Below, piece by piece: positions 1 through 10,791 of a stretch of DNA of 64,000 nucleotides. Position 1 is the stretch's first letter. Each line of letters opens with the position of its first letter. Position numbers and translations under genes: made by a program. The notes beneath the pieces are model-generated. The model worked only from the letters and a program-made list of their open reading frames with translations, ran no database searches and was not told the DNA's origin. Source of the DNA: Gliomastix tumulicola (taxonomy: Eukaryota > Ascomycota > Sordariomycetes > Hypocreales > Bionectriaceae); NCBI GenBank assembly GCA_001599755.1, contig BCHX01000001.1, positions 5,270,001 through 5,334,000 of the forward strand, given 5' to 3'.

Positions 1-269
1 CTTATCAGATCTTTATTATGGCAGAATGGCATGGCATGGCATGTGAGATGCCTACCTAGCTTTTACTCTAAGATCACTATGATGACTCTTTCGAGTCCAC
101 TCTGCGTGTGCCCGTCCGTAACTGCATGTGCGTGATATTCGTCGTTGCAAATCGTCAACCCATAAGTAGCCAATATAGCTCCAGACCCTTCTGCAGACCT
201 GACGCCACTCTCCAACGTCGTCACCAAACCCCACGTTCCCTTATCCTCGGCTGCTTCTCTCACTTCCCT
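1..269. other. 3' flank of the OB-fold gene
   Basis: Non-coding downstream sequence and window edge. No gene is supported here. Confidence 0.5.
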
Positions 270-3200
270 TCAGCCTTTCGGGTTCTGAACCATCTTCTCG
301 GTCGCCTTGGCCAGCTTGTCCAGCGTCTTGCCGTCCAGCAATCCCCACCACCGTCGAAGTCCCTCTGCATGTGCAACCTCGGCTTCAGACACCTCGACGG
401 GCGGTCCCTTGATCTGTGGCAGCATCTCCTGGTCCCCCTTCTCGATCACAGCCCACGCAGACTCGTCTGTAGACCGCAGGCCCACCCCCCGTTTATTGAG
501 CGACAGCGTCTGGAACTGACGCAGGATCACGACATCCCCCACCTGCGCCAACGGCAACGAACTCTTGTGCGGTCGGAAGAACTGGGCCACGACGACGTTG
601 TTCGGGGAAGCGGCCTGATCCGTGATGATCAGCTCCAGCATGTAGTCTCGGGGACCACCCTTGGGGCGGTATGGCTCCAAGGGATCCCGCGTGACAACCC
701 CGATCGCGTCCATAACCTTCTTCTGGTGGCTGCGGATCGCCTTAAGATGCAAACACTCAGGTAGGTTGGTGCGAAGGTCTTTGGTCAACCATTTCTTCAG
801 CGTTGATACCTGCTCATCCTCTGTCGTCGAGTCAACCACTGAGGGCGTGTTCAGCACATCATCGTTCGTTGTAGTCTCGGGTGTCTTGCTTCGGAGGCTT
901 TGAGACAAGGCCGGCGTGTCTAGTGACCGATCCGGCGTCGCGTGCTTCCGTGACGACCTCCTAGGTGTGGTTGGAGCTTTGGCTAGATCCAGGCTCGGAT
1001 CCGCGTGGTCGACCATGCTGCGTGTGACGTGTACTGTCATCCGAGACTTGGCATCTTCGCGAGAAGTTGCCGCGGTCGAGGGAGCCGAGGCTCTAGCAAG
1101 GGCGATGCTTGGATCTTGTGGCTGCTCATTCGTCGCTGTGCGGGGCCGAGAGTCTTCGCGAGTCGTTTTCGTAGCCGATGATGGAGGGGCTTTGGCAAGT
1201 GCGATGCTGGGATCTTGCAGGTGGTCATTGACGCCAGCATCCGAGGATGTGCTCCTACGATGATCCCAGCTACGGAGTGATTGGACAGTGATGGATGCGT
1301 CAGGATCACGCTTCCGTTTCCCCGACTTATGGGCCTTGTCTGAACTCGCGAGCGCTTGCGATTCGCTGTCCTTGTCCTGCATTTCGTCGAACTGGGAAAG
1401 AGCCTGTTGGTACTCCTGCGACTCGGCCATGATCTGCTGCTCGGCAGTTATATCATCATCGGATGACATTTCCGTTGGGCTCACTTGCGCGCCGTCGTCG
1501 ACTTCATGACCCATATCTTCGAGAGTGGGCGGTTCCTCGGCTGCAGGTTTCGAACTGTGGTCTGGAGCAGTCGCGTTTCTAGGCTCTTGTTGTGGCGGGG
1601 AGTGAGTTGGTGGCAGCGGTTGCTGAGCTTCGTGAGATGCCACTTTGATGCTACTGTTTTCTGTCGTTTCCTCGCGAATAGCAATTTGATCCTGCGGCGT
1701 AATATCTCGTTCAGGTGTTGACCGGTCAATCTTGATGGGGCTGCCAAGCTGTGCTTGAGGTTGGATGGAGGAGCTCAAGTCTGGGTGTGCTTCGTGCTCT
1801 TCCTCGTGCTCTTCTTCCCTTTCTGCTTTCTCCTCCACTGTTTGCTGTTGTGGCGCGATAGAGGTCGCCAAGCCAGAATTGTCGAGCTGCTCCGTGGTCG
1901 CGTCTTGCGATGGTGATTTCTGAGGTAGTTCTTTAGAAGTAAGATCTGTAGAAGCCGAAGGAGTCTGAAGAACCGGTGCTGGTGGCTCATCGGACTGCGT
2001 TTGGCCTTTTGGAGAAGCCGTTTCTGGAATTTCTGGCGGCTCTTCGTGTTGTGAAGGCAGTTGTGCGAGTTCACCGCGTTCTGAGCGCGCCTTGGAGATT
2101 TGTTCAACGGCTTCCTGCATAACAGGTTCCACTAAATCGCCCTCACCTGCCTTGCCCACTGTAACCTCTGTAGAACTGACCGGTTGCGCGTCAGTTCCAA
2201 GAGACGTCGCGGCTGCCGTGGGTTGTGACTGGCTGTCGTCTACCTCGCCTTTAACCTCGATTGCCATCTCATCTTCGGGCGAGGAATGGTCGTGCGCACC
2301 ATCTAAAGCAGTGCCAACCACAGCACCAGCCTCAGATGCTACCTCTTCAACGTGTTCCCGAGTATCATTTGATGCAGGGGCGAGGTCTCCCGCAGAGTCA
2401 TCCATCAAAACATCAGATATGAGCTCCTCTTCTTGCGACGCTACTTTGGCTTCCAACTCGTCAGCGTCAACCAATGACGAGTCGACCGCAGCGCCTTCTT
2501 CAGCTTTGTCTGCGATGCTCTCGTCGTCGTCGTCAAGACTTGGCTCTTCCATAGAATGCGCCGCTTCGGAGCCTCGGCGTCTAACCTCGACCTCCTGAGA
2601 GGCGCCCACGTCGTCCATTGAGACTAGGCTGTTATCAACATCTTCATTATCCACGTCCATCTCATCGTCGCGGCCGTCATCGACCTCTTTCGCAGCAGAC
2701 AGAAGTTGGCCCACCGCCGAGTTATCCGGCGCATTCGTCTCCTCTTCGTTATCGCTATCGTCTTCTTCATCGGCACCTTCGTCCGACTTGTGTGATACCT
2801 CATCATGGTCGGCCTGTGGTTCGGAGCTCCCAAAGTCTTCATCCCCACTCTTCGCATCCGATGGCTTGATCTGGTTTGCTGCATCGTCGCGTGTCTTTGT
2901 CGGTGCGGGAGTAGGAAGTGCAGGCGAAGCTGCTTTCGGAGCCGGAGGCTCATCCTCATCATCAGAGTCGGACAAAAGGTCAATGACGACAGGTTGCTGG
3001 GAAGCCGCCGTTTGTGGGTCAGCAGCCTCTTCATCGCCACCTTCCTCATCATATTCATACTCGTCTTCACTGTAGCCTTCCTCGTCGTCCTCAGGGCGTC
3101 CCATACCATCATCGTCCACCTCGTCCATGCCATCGATATCGTCAAAGTCAAAGCCTTGCGCTTCAGCCTCTGCAGACTGACTCGATGAGGAGGCCCCGTC

Positions 3201-5156
3201 ATCTTCTTCAGCCGAAGCGCCTTCTTGGTCAATATCTGACTCATTCGCTTCCTCGGCGTCACTTGGAGGACCAAGATCAGCAACTTGCTCATCTGGATCG
3301 CTTGAACTCGGTTCCGGGGTATTCTCTGCTTCCACCTCATCGTCGTCTCTAGTCCGGTCGTAGTTTCTTAGGTCGTAGTCCTCCCCGAGCAAGTCTGCAC
3401 CCTCCTCTGACTCGTTATCGTCCACTTCAAAATCCGCTCTCTCCTCTTCAAGCGCTTCATCGGAGTCAACCTCGTCGGCTTCGTCGATGCCTGGTTCTTG
3501 ATCGTCTTCTTCCGAAGCAGGGGAAGCCTGTGCTTCTGGCTGTGGTGGTTCCTCCGCCGCCTCCGAGGGCTGTCGTGGGGGTGAAGAGCTATCAATGATC
3601 TCAACTGGATTTTGATGGTCGTTGTGGTGGGTTGGTGGCGGAGGGTACGCAGACGACGAGTCTTGTATGAAATCGGTCCATCGAAGTTGACCTAAGGGTT
3701 GCGAGGCATATGGGCCAGTAGGGTGGTGAATTTCATGAGCGTCACCATCGGGAGCCTGAGGAAATATAGTGTCCTCAGCGGTATGGAAACCATGAGCATG
3801 ATCCCCGTGCACGGGATTTGACATGTCCATGTTGTAGTCGCCGTCTAGGAATCTCAACTCGTCCCCAGGGCTCTCCAGGGGCATGTGCTGAGGTGCATCA
3901 GGGAGCACGCCAGGTAGGGACATAGCAGACGAAGACTCCATGGCCTGTGCTGGCTGAGACTCTGGGAAAGTGCCATGGAGGGCCGAGACCACTGGCGAGG
4001 CTTGTGGAAGTTCCAAGTGCAAATCCCTTTGCTGGGATGATGTCGTACCTGAGACTAGGCCACCGTCGTTGTTGAGGCCGATATATCCTGAGACGAAAGA
4101 GTTCTGAGCGAGCTCGGTGTCTGATGTCCCGCCTGGCACCCCTTCTTGTTCTGAAAAGAAGCTCGGGACTTGAGTATCATTTGCTGTGGGCGGCGAGGCC
4201 CGAGGTTGAGAGATCTGTCGGGCAGGGGTAGGAGACCTCGCAGCATCTCGTTTCTCCTTGTCCTTCATCGCCGCTTCTTCAGGTCCAGTCTTTGTAGTCG
4301 GGCTCGAATCTGGAAGCTTTGTCGGTGTGTTTCCCTCGTCCTCATCCTCGTCTTCCTCCAGCTGGGACGTCGGCTCCGGCTCCGGCTCCGGGCTCGGTGT
4401 TCGACTTGAATATTTCCAATTGGAATTCATGCTGAAACGCGGTCTCTTCCTCCTCGACGAGCCCTTCTGTCCCATGATCGAATCCAGTCCACCTTCAAAC
4501 AAAGAGCCATACGAGACTCGCGCCCTCTTAATGAACGCTGGAGAAGCATACTCGTCGGCCTCGAAGGTGGCCGAAGCCAATCTCTTCGCAGGAAGCGAGC
4601 CGATTGGCGACTGGTCCATGTTTACATCCTTAGAAGGAGTGCCATCGGGCGTGGACGGTCCATCGACCGGTGTGATGGATTGTGGTATTTCGAGCTCGGG
4701 TGCAATCTCGGCTTCCGGCACATCGACATCGATGCTCACCTCCTCGCGAGTCTCTGCCCGACAGACGTGAAGGCGCAGCCGGTTCGAGAACTTCATCTGC
4801 CACTCGAGCGTGCCAGGCCGCGCCACAGTCTCCAGAGATGCCCTCTCCCAAGTGACACCGTCGAGGCCTAGTCGAACCGTGTCGCCACCCTCGAGGACGG
4901 CATCGGAGACAGCTTTACCTGCCGCGCCGTGGAAGCCGATGCGTACCTGTCCCTTGTCGCGTCGTAGTCGGGAATCGGTCTCGACGAGCTTGAAGGCGAT
5001 CGATTTGGTGACGAGGCTGTAGGGCCAGACGACCGTGATCTCGCCCTCCACAATGCGCGTCGCCTGATCAGCTAGCTCTGGACACAGCTGCGCGATGGGC
5101 ACACTGTTCTGTGCGCCCGAAGCAAGGGAGGGCGCGTCTGGGGCGTCGCCAGCCAT
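270..5156 (-). CDS. Large acidic protein with C-terminal POT1/Cdc13-type telomere OB domain
   Basis: Single exon, 1628 residues, starting at an ATG (5156) with MAGDAPDAPS. Residues about 20-130 form a compact, non-disordered N-terminal domain of unknown family. Residues about 135-1440 are low complexity, Pro/Ser/Gln-rich and then extremely Asp/Glu-rich. Three imperfect repeats of about 35 residues, each holding DPS-(I/L)-x-LA-(K/R)-A, lie near residues 1310-1395. Residues about 1450-1575 form an OB-fold like the telomeric single-stranded DNA-binding domain of POT1/Cdc13, with GVVTRDPLEP, YMLELIITDQ and VGDVVILRQF followed by a short helical tail. The family binds the G-rich telomere overhang in the nucleus. 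POT1 proper carries this fold at its N-terminus and is about 600-700 residues, so this is not a canonical POT1. It could be another shelterin/CST-like component. Divergent from the monooxygenase. Confidence 0.8.
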   Translation of the reverse strand: MAGDAPDAPSLASGAQNSVPIAQLCPELADQATRIVEGEITVVWPYSLVTKSIAFKLVETDSRLRRDKGQVRIGFHGAAGKAVSDAVLEGGDTVRLGLDGVTWERASLETVARPGTLEWQMKFSNRLRLHVCRAETREEVSIDVDVPEAEIAPELEIPQSITPVDGPSTPDGTPSKDVNMDQSPIGSLPAKRLASATFEADEYASPAFIKRARVSYGSLFEGGLDSIMGQKGSSRRKRPRFSMNSNWKYSSRTPSPEPEPEPTSQLEEDEDEDEGNTPTKLPDSSPTTKTGPEEAAMKDKEKRDAARSPTPARQISQPRASPPTANDTQVPSFFSEQEGVPGGTSDTELAQNSFVSGYIGLNNDGGLVSGTTSSQQRDLHLELPQASPVVSALHGTFPESQPAQAMESSSAMSLPGVLPDAPQHMPLESPGDELRFLDGDYNMDMSNPVHGDHAHGFHTAEDTIFPQAPDGDAHEIHHPTGPYASQPLGQLRWTDFIQDSSSAYPPPPTHHNDHQNPVEIIDSSSPPRQPSEAAEEPPQPEAQASPASEEDDQEPGIDEADEVDSDEALEEERADFEVDDNESEEGADLLGEDYDLRNYDRTRDDDEVEAENTPEPSSSDPDEQVADLGPPSDAEEANESDIDQEGASAEEDDGASSSSQSAEAEAQGFDFDDIDGMDEVDDDGMGRPEDDEEGYSEDEYEYDEEGGDEEAADPQTAASQQPVVIDLLSDSDDEDEPPAPKAASPALPTPAPTKTRDDAANQIKPSDAKSGDEDFGSSEPQADHDEVSHKSDEGADEEDDSDNEEETNAPDNSAVGQLLSAAKEVDDGRDDEMDVDNEDVDNSLVSMDDVGASQEVEVRRRGSEAAHSMEEPSLDDDDESIADKAEEGAAVDSSLVDADELEAKVASQEEELISDVLMDDSAGDLAPASNDTREHVEEVASEAGAVVGTALDGAHDHSSPEDEMAIEVKGEVDDSQSQPTAAATSLGTDAQPVSSTEVTVGKAGEGDLVEPVMQEAVEQISKARSERGELAQLPSQHEEPPEIPETASPKGQTQSDEPPAPVLQTPSASTDLTSKELPQKSPSQDATTEQLDNSGLATSIAPQQQTVEEKAEREEEHEEEHEAHPDLSSSIQPQAQLGSPIKIDRSTPERDITPQDQIAIREETTENSSIKVASHEAQQPLPPTHSPPQQEPRNATAPDHSSKPAAEEPPTLEDMGHEVDDGAQVSPTEMSSDDDITAEQQIMAESQEYQQALSQFDEMQDKDSESQALASSDKAHKSGKRKRDPDASITVQSLRSWDHRRSTSSDAGVNDHLQDPSIALAKAPPSSATKTTREDSRPRTATNEQPQDPSIALARASAPSTAATSREDAKSRMTVHVTRSMVDHADPSLDLAKAPTTPRRSSRKHATPDRSLDTPALSQSLRSKTPETTTNDDVLNTPSVVDSTTEDEQVSTLKKWLTKDLRTNLPECLHLKAIRSHQKKVMDAIGVVTRDPLEPYRPKGGPRDYMLELIITDQAASPNNVVVAQFFRPHKSSLPLAQVGDVVILRQFQTLSLNKRGVGLRSTDESAWAVIEKGDQEMLPQIKGPPVEVSEAEVAHAEGLRRWWGLLDGKTLDKLAKATEKMVQNPKG

Positions 5157-6038
5157 GTTGGGCGCGTGTGGCGGTATTCGATCGGTCGCTCAAGTCGTTT
5201 CGCGGTGGCGCGTGATAGCTTAGGCGCTCAGACGCTGGACGATGGGCGAGGCTGGATGGAAAGCGCAGACGAGCATCGTGACGCGCCGTTGGCGACGTGG
5301 TCAATCGCTTTGTTGAGCGTAGGAGTGTCGGGTTGATTGATGGTGGGAGTAGGTAGGGCTTGTCGAGGTGGTGCTGCTATGCGATCCGTGGGCGGCTGTT
5401 AGTGCTCCAGGTGGTTGGTGATGTGACACAACTGCAGGGGAGCTCTATATTTTGGAGCTTGCAGGTTGGGTAGCTCCGAGACGGGCAGGCGGTGAGATGC
5501 CCAAAGACAGCTACTGACAGAAGAAGCGAGCGCTCCAAGTCCCAGAAGGGGGAATGATGATGCTAACTAATAATGAGTTGATCCAAAATTAAGAACAAAA
5601 AGCCACGAGTTAATGGATGGAGCAATGGTCTGATAGAGAATGCGGGTGGCTTGACATCCAGCTGAGGTTTCACGTGCCCAATGTACGAAGTACTTATTTA
5701 CTTACCGGAGGAAGGATGCACCCAAACCCTGTTCCGCGGGAGTTATTTTAGCCCCATCGCCAAATCGCCCAACAGTCAGCTTATCAGATCAGCATGAAGC
5801 AGATACGACGGGATGTGTTACAGCAGCACAAAATGCAATAATAACTGGAACGCGTCTGCTTTTGAGAGACTCGGTGAGGCAGAAGTATCGGTGGTGGGTC
5901 ACTCACCATGAGGTCTTTTAGACTGCGGATTCGGTAGTGGTTGCCTTCTTCGAGTCACGCCATTTGGCTCTTGGGCCAGATCCTGTCCAGCTCTCCCGTC
6001 TACCTGAACCGTCGTTCTGTCAAGACTCACATCTAGCC
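5157..6038. promoter_or_regulatory. Divergent intergenic region
   Basis: About 880 bp between the telomere OB gene (-) and the monooxygenase (+). The frame upstream of the monooxygenase stays open back to a GTG at 5937, but eukaryotic initiation and the conserved N-terminus favour ATG 6039. No RNA gene or repeat seen. Confidence 0.6.
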
Positions 6039-7466
6039 ATGGGCTCCCTCTCGCCGACCGCCTTTGATGTCAAAAAGATCGCCATCATCGGCGCTGGACC
6101 ATGCGGACTCGCTGCTGCCAAGTATCTGCTGGCGCAGGGCGCCTTCGACTCGGTCACCATCTTTGAGCAGCAGGACGAGGTCGGAGGGGTTTGGAACTAC
6201 ACTGACCAGATCCCCGGTCCTTATCCTGCCCCTCAACAGGACCCCTTCCTCGCGCCGGACACGCCCCTCCCGCGACCAGGATCTCAGGGCGTTGGCGACC
6301 AAGAGGGTGACCCGACGCAGCCACCGCTGTTCCCCTCGCCGATGTACCAGACGCTGCATGCTAATATCCCTGGCGTTCTGATGCAGTTCAAGGACAAGGA
6401 GTTCCCTCCTGGGGGGTGGGCTTTCCCGAAGCGCGAGACCATCCAGCAGTACTTGGTCGAGTACAGTGAGGATGTGAGGAGCCTCATCAAGTTCTGTTTT
6501 CAGGTGGATGAGGTGTCGCACACCCCGAGGGATGGGAGGGACAAGTGGCTTCTCCGCGCCCACTCGACTGTGGGAAGCGAAACTGTCAAGGAGACCTTCG
6601 ATGCCGTTGTCGTTGCGAATGGGCATTATGCTATACCGTTCATCCCCGATATGAAGAACCTGGCCGAGTTTCAGAGAAACCATCCTTCCGTCATCACACA
6701 CTCTAAGCACTATCGCATCCCGGAGCCTTTCAGAGGGAAGAAGGTCATCATTGTCGGAAATGGGCCGTCAGGAGTAGACATTGCGCTCCAAATCAACCGC
6801 GTCTGCCAGCAACCGGCGATGCTATCGGTGAAGCAGGAGACCCCGCCGGATAGGCTTGCCCATACCGGATGCCGAGAGGTTGGTGAAATAATCGAGTTTC
6901 TCGTTCAAGAAAGAGGCGTCAGGTTCGCCGATGGCACCATCGAGACAGACATCGATGCCGTGGTCTTCTGTACCGGTTTCCTCTTCAGCTATCCGTTCCT
7001 CCCGGAACTCCAGCACAAACTCGTCACAAATGGGAAGGCGGTTCATGGCCTCTACCAACACCTTTTCAACATTGAACACCCGACGCTTGTGTTCCCTGGA
7101 CTCAACATCAAGTCGATACCTTGGGCCTTGTGTGAGGCCCAGTCGGCGGTCCTCGCAGCTGTCTGGGCCAATGATCTCGCCTTGCCCAAGGCGGAAGACA
7201 TGCGGACATGGAACCGGGAGCAGGAAGAAACGAGAGGAGACGCGCTGCAAGTATTCAAGCCCTTGGAAGACGGACATTATATCAACGAGATGCATGATTG
7301 GGCGATGAAATCCCGACGGCTCGGTAAGGAGCCGCCCTGGTGGGACGACGTGATGTTTTGGCGAAGGAAGATATTTGCCGAGGCCAAGCTCAAGTTTGAG
7401 CAACAGGGCTGCAGCGCAACGAGTCTGGATGAGCTTGGGCTTTTTTACGAACCCGGGAGTGTGTAG
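6039..7466 (+). CDS. Flavin-containing monooxygenase (FMO-like)
   Basis: Intronless, 475 residues from ATG 6039 (MGSLSPTAFD). The FAD-binding Rossmann motif GAGPCG is at residues 18-23, 13 residues after the preferred start, as is usual. VGGVWNY follows at about 48-54. A second, NADPH-binding motif GNGPSG is at 240-245, and a C-terminal ATG-like segment (DAVVFCTGF) precedes SYPFLPEL. Members oxidise soft nucleophiles (S or N atoms) or act as Baeyer-Villiger-like enzymes with NADPH and O2. The substrate cannot be told from sequence. Length is normal for the fungal family (450-520). The next gene lies 675 bp downstream on the same strand, and nothing ties them into one pathway. Confidence 0.85.
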   Translation: MGSLSPTAFDVKKIAIIGAGPCGLAAAKYLLAQGAFDSVTIFEQQDEVGGVWNYTDQIPGPYPAPQQDPFLAPDTPLPRPGSQGVGDQEGDPTQPPLFPSPMYQTLHANIPGVLMQFKDKEFPPGGWAFPKRETIQQYLVEYSEDVRSLIKFCFQVDEVSHTPRDGRDKWLLRAHSTVGSETVKETFDAVVVANGHYAIPFIPDMKNLAEFQRNHPSVITHSKHYRIPEPFRGKKVIIVGNGPSGVDIALQINRVCQQPAMLSVKQETPPDRLAHTGCREVGEIIEFLVQERGVRFADGTIETDIDAVVFCTGFLFSYPFLPELQHKLVTNGKAVHGLYQHLFNIEHPTLVFPGLNIKSIPWALCEAQSAVLAAVWANDLALPKAEDMRTWNREQEETRGDALQVFKPLEDGHYINEMHDWAMKSRRLGKEPPWWDDVMFWRRKIFAEAKLKFEQQGCSATSLDELGLFYEPGSV

Positions 7467-8141
7467 TTGCGTGTTAGCATGCATGGAGCATTGTGTTATT
7501 TGGTTATTTGGCTATTTGATGAATGGATAGATTTCTTTGTAGCGGTCTAGGCTTACTCTTCACCACCTTATCCCACCTATCCCACTCTCTATATGCAACT
7601 CCGCAGGACCCCTTTCACTGGCGGGGAAGATCCCAGGCTGATGCGGAGCAGGAAACTGGCCAACGGAGTTCATTATCAGTTCATTATCAGTTGTCTTCGG
7701 TGCCTGGATCTCTGGGCTCTCCGGCTCATCGGCGTCGGACTATCGCTGCCCCTCCTCGGTGTTTGGTGTTTGGTCCTTTGGCGGATTTGTCATAGCAGCG
7801 CCCGATGGCGAGATAAGGGACACCGCCTGCGCTGCAGCAAGCGGAAGTGATATCGATACGGCTGACGGTCAGATCTGAATCTCTTTTCCTTCCTTCTGCA
7901 CCCTGTGAAGCGATCGCCTCGCCTGCACGTCCCCTTCCAAATTACATGCACCTACAGGGCACACAACAGCTGCTACTGCAAACTACCAAACCCCTGTAGG
8001 CCACGCATTCTAGCCTCTCACCTACTGATTGATTTGGGCATTTTCAGCTGACCCGGTTCAGCGACCACTCCCGCATCGAGACAATCAGCTGCAGTGCACG
8101 CTGCTGATCGCCATCTCGACCCCGGATTGGATTGAAGCGCC
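7467..8141. promoter_or_regulatory. Region upstream of the aminotransferase
   Basis: About 675 bp between tandem genes, holding the monooxygenase 3' end and the aminotransferase promoter/5'UTR. Short open frames here lack codon structure. No motif could be assigned. Confidence 0.5.
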
Positions 8142-10403
8142 ATGTCTCACTCCTCCTCATCCCAGAGCGCCGCCTCGGGCGCGGCGCCGGAGCTGCTGCC
8201 GCCTCTTGATCTGAGCCATCACTTCACGCAGGCCACCAAGAGCAGGTCCGGCAGCTCGATTAAGAAATTCTACAAGTTCTTCGAGATCCCAGGCATAGGA
8301 AACCTGGCTGGAGGTGAGTGTGCTTTGTTGACCTGATTCCCCCCCGGCGATCTGGATCCGTTGCCGAGATGGGGATGCTACGGCGGCCGGTTGTGTTGGT
8401 GCAACGTCGCATTCCGGGGAGCTTCCGGGGCGATTGATCCCGTCCAACTCACTTTGGTCTCATATTTCTAGAGTTGCAGTCATTGCTCTGGGAGAGATTG
8501 AAACTGACTTGAGCGACACGTCTAGGCTTGCCCAATGTCAGCCTGTTTCCCTTCGATACGCTCGAGGCGCAGGTCGCCCGGCCTGATCGCTGGACTCCCA
8601 CCCCGAATGTGACTGAGAATGACCCCGACGGTCTCGCGTCCGACCTTGCATCCGTCAAGCTCGACTCTTCGCTGGTGTCGGCCTCATCCAAGGGAGACAC
8701 TGCCGCGTCCTCGCACATCACCGTCCCCAAGACGGACGCCCAGGATGATCCTCTCAAGAAGATTGACCTCGCCACTGCTCTCCAGTACGGCACCGCCTCG
8801 GGATACCCTCCCCTGTCTTCTTTCCTCCGCCAGTTCACCCGCAACCACCTGCATCCTTCGGTGCCCTACGAAGGCGGCCCCGAGATCATCCTCACCTGTG
8901 GCTCTACCGACGGCTTCCACAAGGCCGTTGAGCTCCTCGTCGAGCCGTGGTATCCGACCAGAGATGCCATTGAGGATCGTCCCGCCATGCTGTGCGAGCT
9001 GTTCGTCTACATGAATGCTCCCAACACGATCCAGCCCAAGGGTGCACGTATCGTTCCCATCGAGGTTGACGACGAGGGCATGACGCCGTATGGTCCTGGC
9101 GGCTTGTTGGATGTCCTTGAAAACTGGGATCTCAGCCAGGGTCGTCGTCCTCATATCATGTACACTGTCACGTAAGTCACCCTTGCCCCGTCACCGGTCT
9201 TTGACGGTCCTGATATTAACAAATCCTAGGATGGGCCACAACCCAACCAGCGGCGTCCTTTCCGTACAGCGACGCAAGGAGATCTACGCCATCTGCCAGA
9301 AGTACGACATCATCATTGTCGAGGACGACCCGTACTGGTACCTGCAGTTCCCGTCCGCTGCGCCTCGCGAGGCCCGCTCCCGAGGCCTCTCGACTCCTCG
9401 GCAGACGTCCGCGTACAAGCCAGCCAAGTCGAGCGGTTTCGACTTCCTCGACTCGCTCACGCCTTCGTATCTCAGCGTGGACACCGACGGCCGGGTCATC
9501 CGCCTCGACACGTTCTCCAAGACTATTGCTCCTGGATGTCGACTTGGATGGATCACGGCGCAGCCTGCCTTTCTCGAGCGCCTCGTCTGGTGAGTTGACC
9601 AAAGTCCTGGTCTTTTTTTTTTTTCTCTCTCCTGGTCTTGCTGATGTCATTCGACTAACTCGAATTGCAGCATCACCGAGACCACCACCCAGCAGCCCTC
9701 CGGCTTCGTCCAGGCCACCGTCGCCGAGCTCGTCATGGGTCCTCAGCCCGAGTCCGTCCAGCAGTCCTTCCTCTCCCTGCCCCGCCGCGAGAAGAACACG
9801 TTCGAGAGCTGGAAGATGGACGGCTGGGTCCGCTGGCTCGAGGGCCTCAGAGGTGCCTACGAGCGCCGCATGAACACCATGTGCGCCGCCCTCGACGAGC
9901 ACGCCTACCAGCTCAAGCAGTCCACGCCCGTGCTCAACGACGACGCCGACTGGGGCGTCATCACCAAGACGCGCCTGCTGTCCTTCAACTGGCCCCGCGG
10001 CGGCATGTTCGTCTGGATCCGCGTCCACTTCGAGGACCACCCGCTCTGGGGGGTTGAGGGCGACGGCGGCCTCCCCGTCGTCGACGGACCCGTGCTGGCC
10101 AAGGCGCTGCTGGCCTTCATCACGCACAAGCCGCACTCCGTCCTCGCCGCGCCGGGCTTCATGTTCGCGTCCACGCCCGAGGTCAACCGGGACAGGGCCT
10201 GGCGGTTCTTCCGGCTGTGCTTCGCGGCCGAGAGCGCCGAGCTCATCGAGCCGTTCTCGCGCCGGTTTGGCGTTGCGGTGCAGAAGTTCTGGAGGATCAA
10301 GAGCATGGAGGAGATTGAGAAGCTCGTCGAGGAGCTGGGGTTGAACCAGACTGCGGCGCAGGCGGACGGGGTCGCTGACCTGGGCCTCCCTCTCGGATGT
10401 TAA
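8142..10403 (+). CDS. Aro8-type aromatic/2-aminoadipate aminotransferase (PLP, fold type I)
   Basis: Four exons: 8142-8313, 8526-9171, 9230-9589, 9671-10403; 636 residues. Reads GIGNLAGGLPNVSLFPFDTL across intron 1, a hallmark of the Aro8/LysN branch, then YTVTMGHNPTSG where the family has a T-x-GxNPTG segment. The PLP lysine lies in SKTIAPGCRLGW, followed by ITETTTQQPSGF. The enzyme transfers amino groups between aromatic amino acids (or 2-aminoadipate, kynurenine) and 2-oxo acids in Phe/Tyr synthesis, Trp breakdown or Lys synthesis. The introns are 212, 58 and 81 bp with standard ends. Longer than yeast Aro8 (500 residues), mainly through loops. Several paralogues exist in filamentous fungi, so no precise gene name is given. 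Convergent with the uL4 gene. Confidence 0.88.
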
Positions 10404-10791
10404 GTCTCCTCTAATGGGGAGGGGGTGGGCTCTGCAGATCTTGGATTCAATCAGGGCGTACGGCAATGTCGGTCGGGGTCAGGCTTGGATGGGGCGTTTC
10501 TGTACACGCCGTACTTTTTGACTGTTTTGGATCTAAGATCTTGGTCCCGAATGCGATACACGAACGACATGGCACGATAAGACGGAACGAAGCAAAGGTT
10601 CATGTAGTTTGAGTAGTAGACAAATGGAAAACCTGGTCATCATTGATCTCTTATTCCCTTTTCGCGAGTTTCATCTAAGAGACACAATCCTTGACGCCCC
10701 AATATCAAACCATGCTTGTTGTGTTCCTAACCATTTTCGTTTACCTCCTGCACACCCAGTCGGTAACATGACATCATCTGCCGGAGACTCT
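10404..10791. other. Convergent 3' intergenic region
   Basis: About 390 bp shared by the 3' ends of the aminotransferase and uL4 genes. AT-richer than the flanks. No gene seen. Confidence 0.5.

Noticed and set aside
5937..6038. Upstream extension of the monooxygenase by 34 codons
   Set aside because: Starts at GTG, not used as a normal eukaryotic start; the family N-terminus fits ATG 6039.
9216..10466. 416-codon open frame antisense to the aminotransferase
   Set aside because: Shadow of GC-rich codons; it runs through the aminotransferase introns and has no family features.
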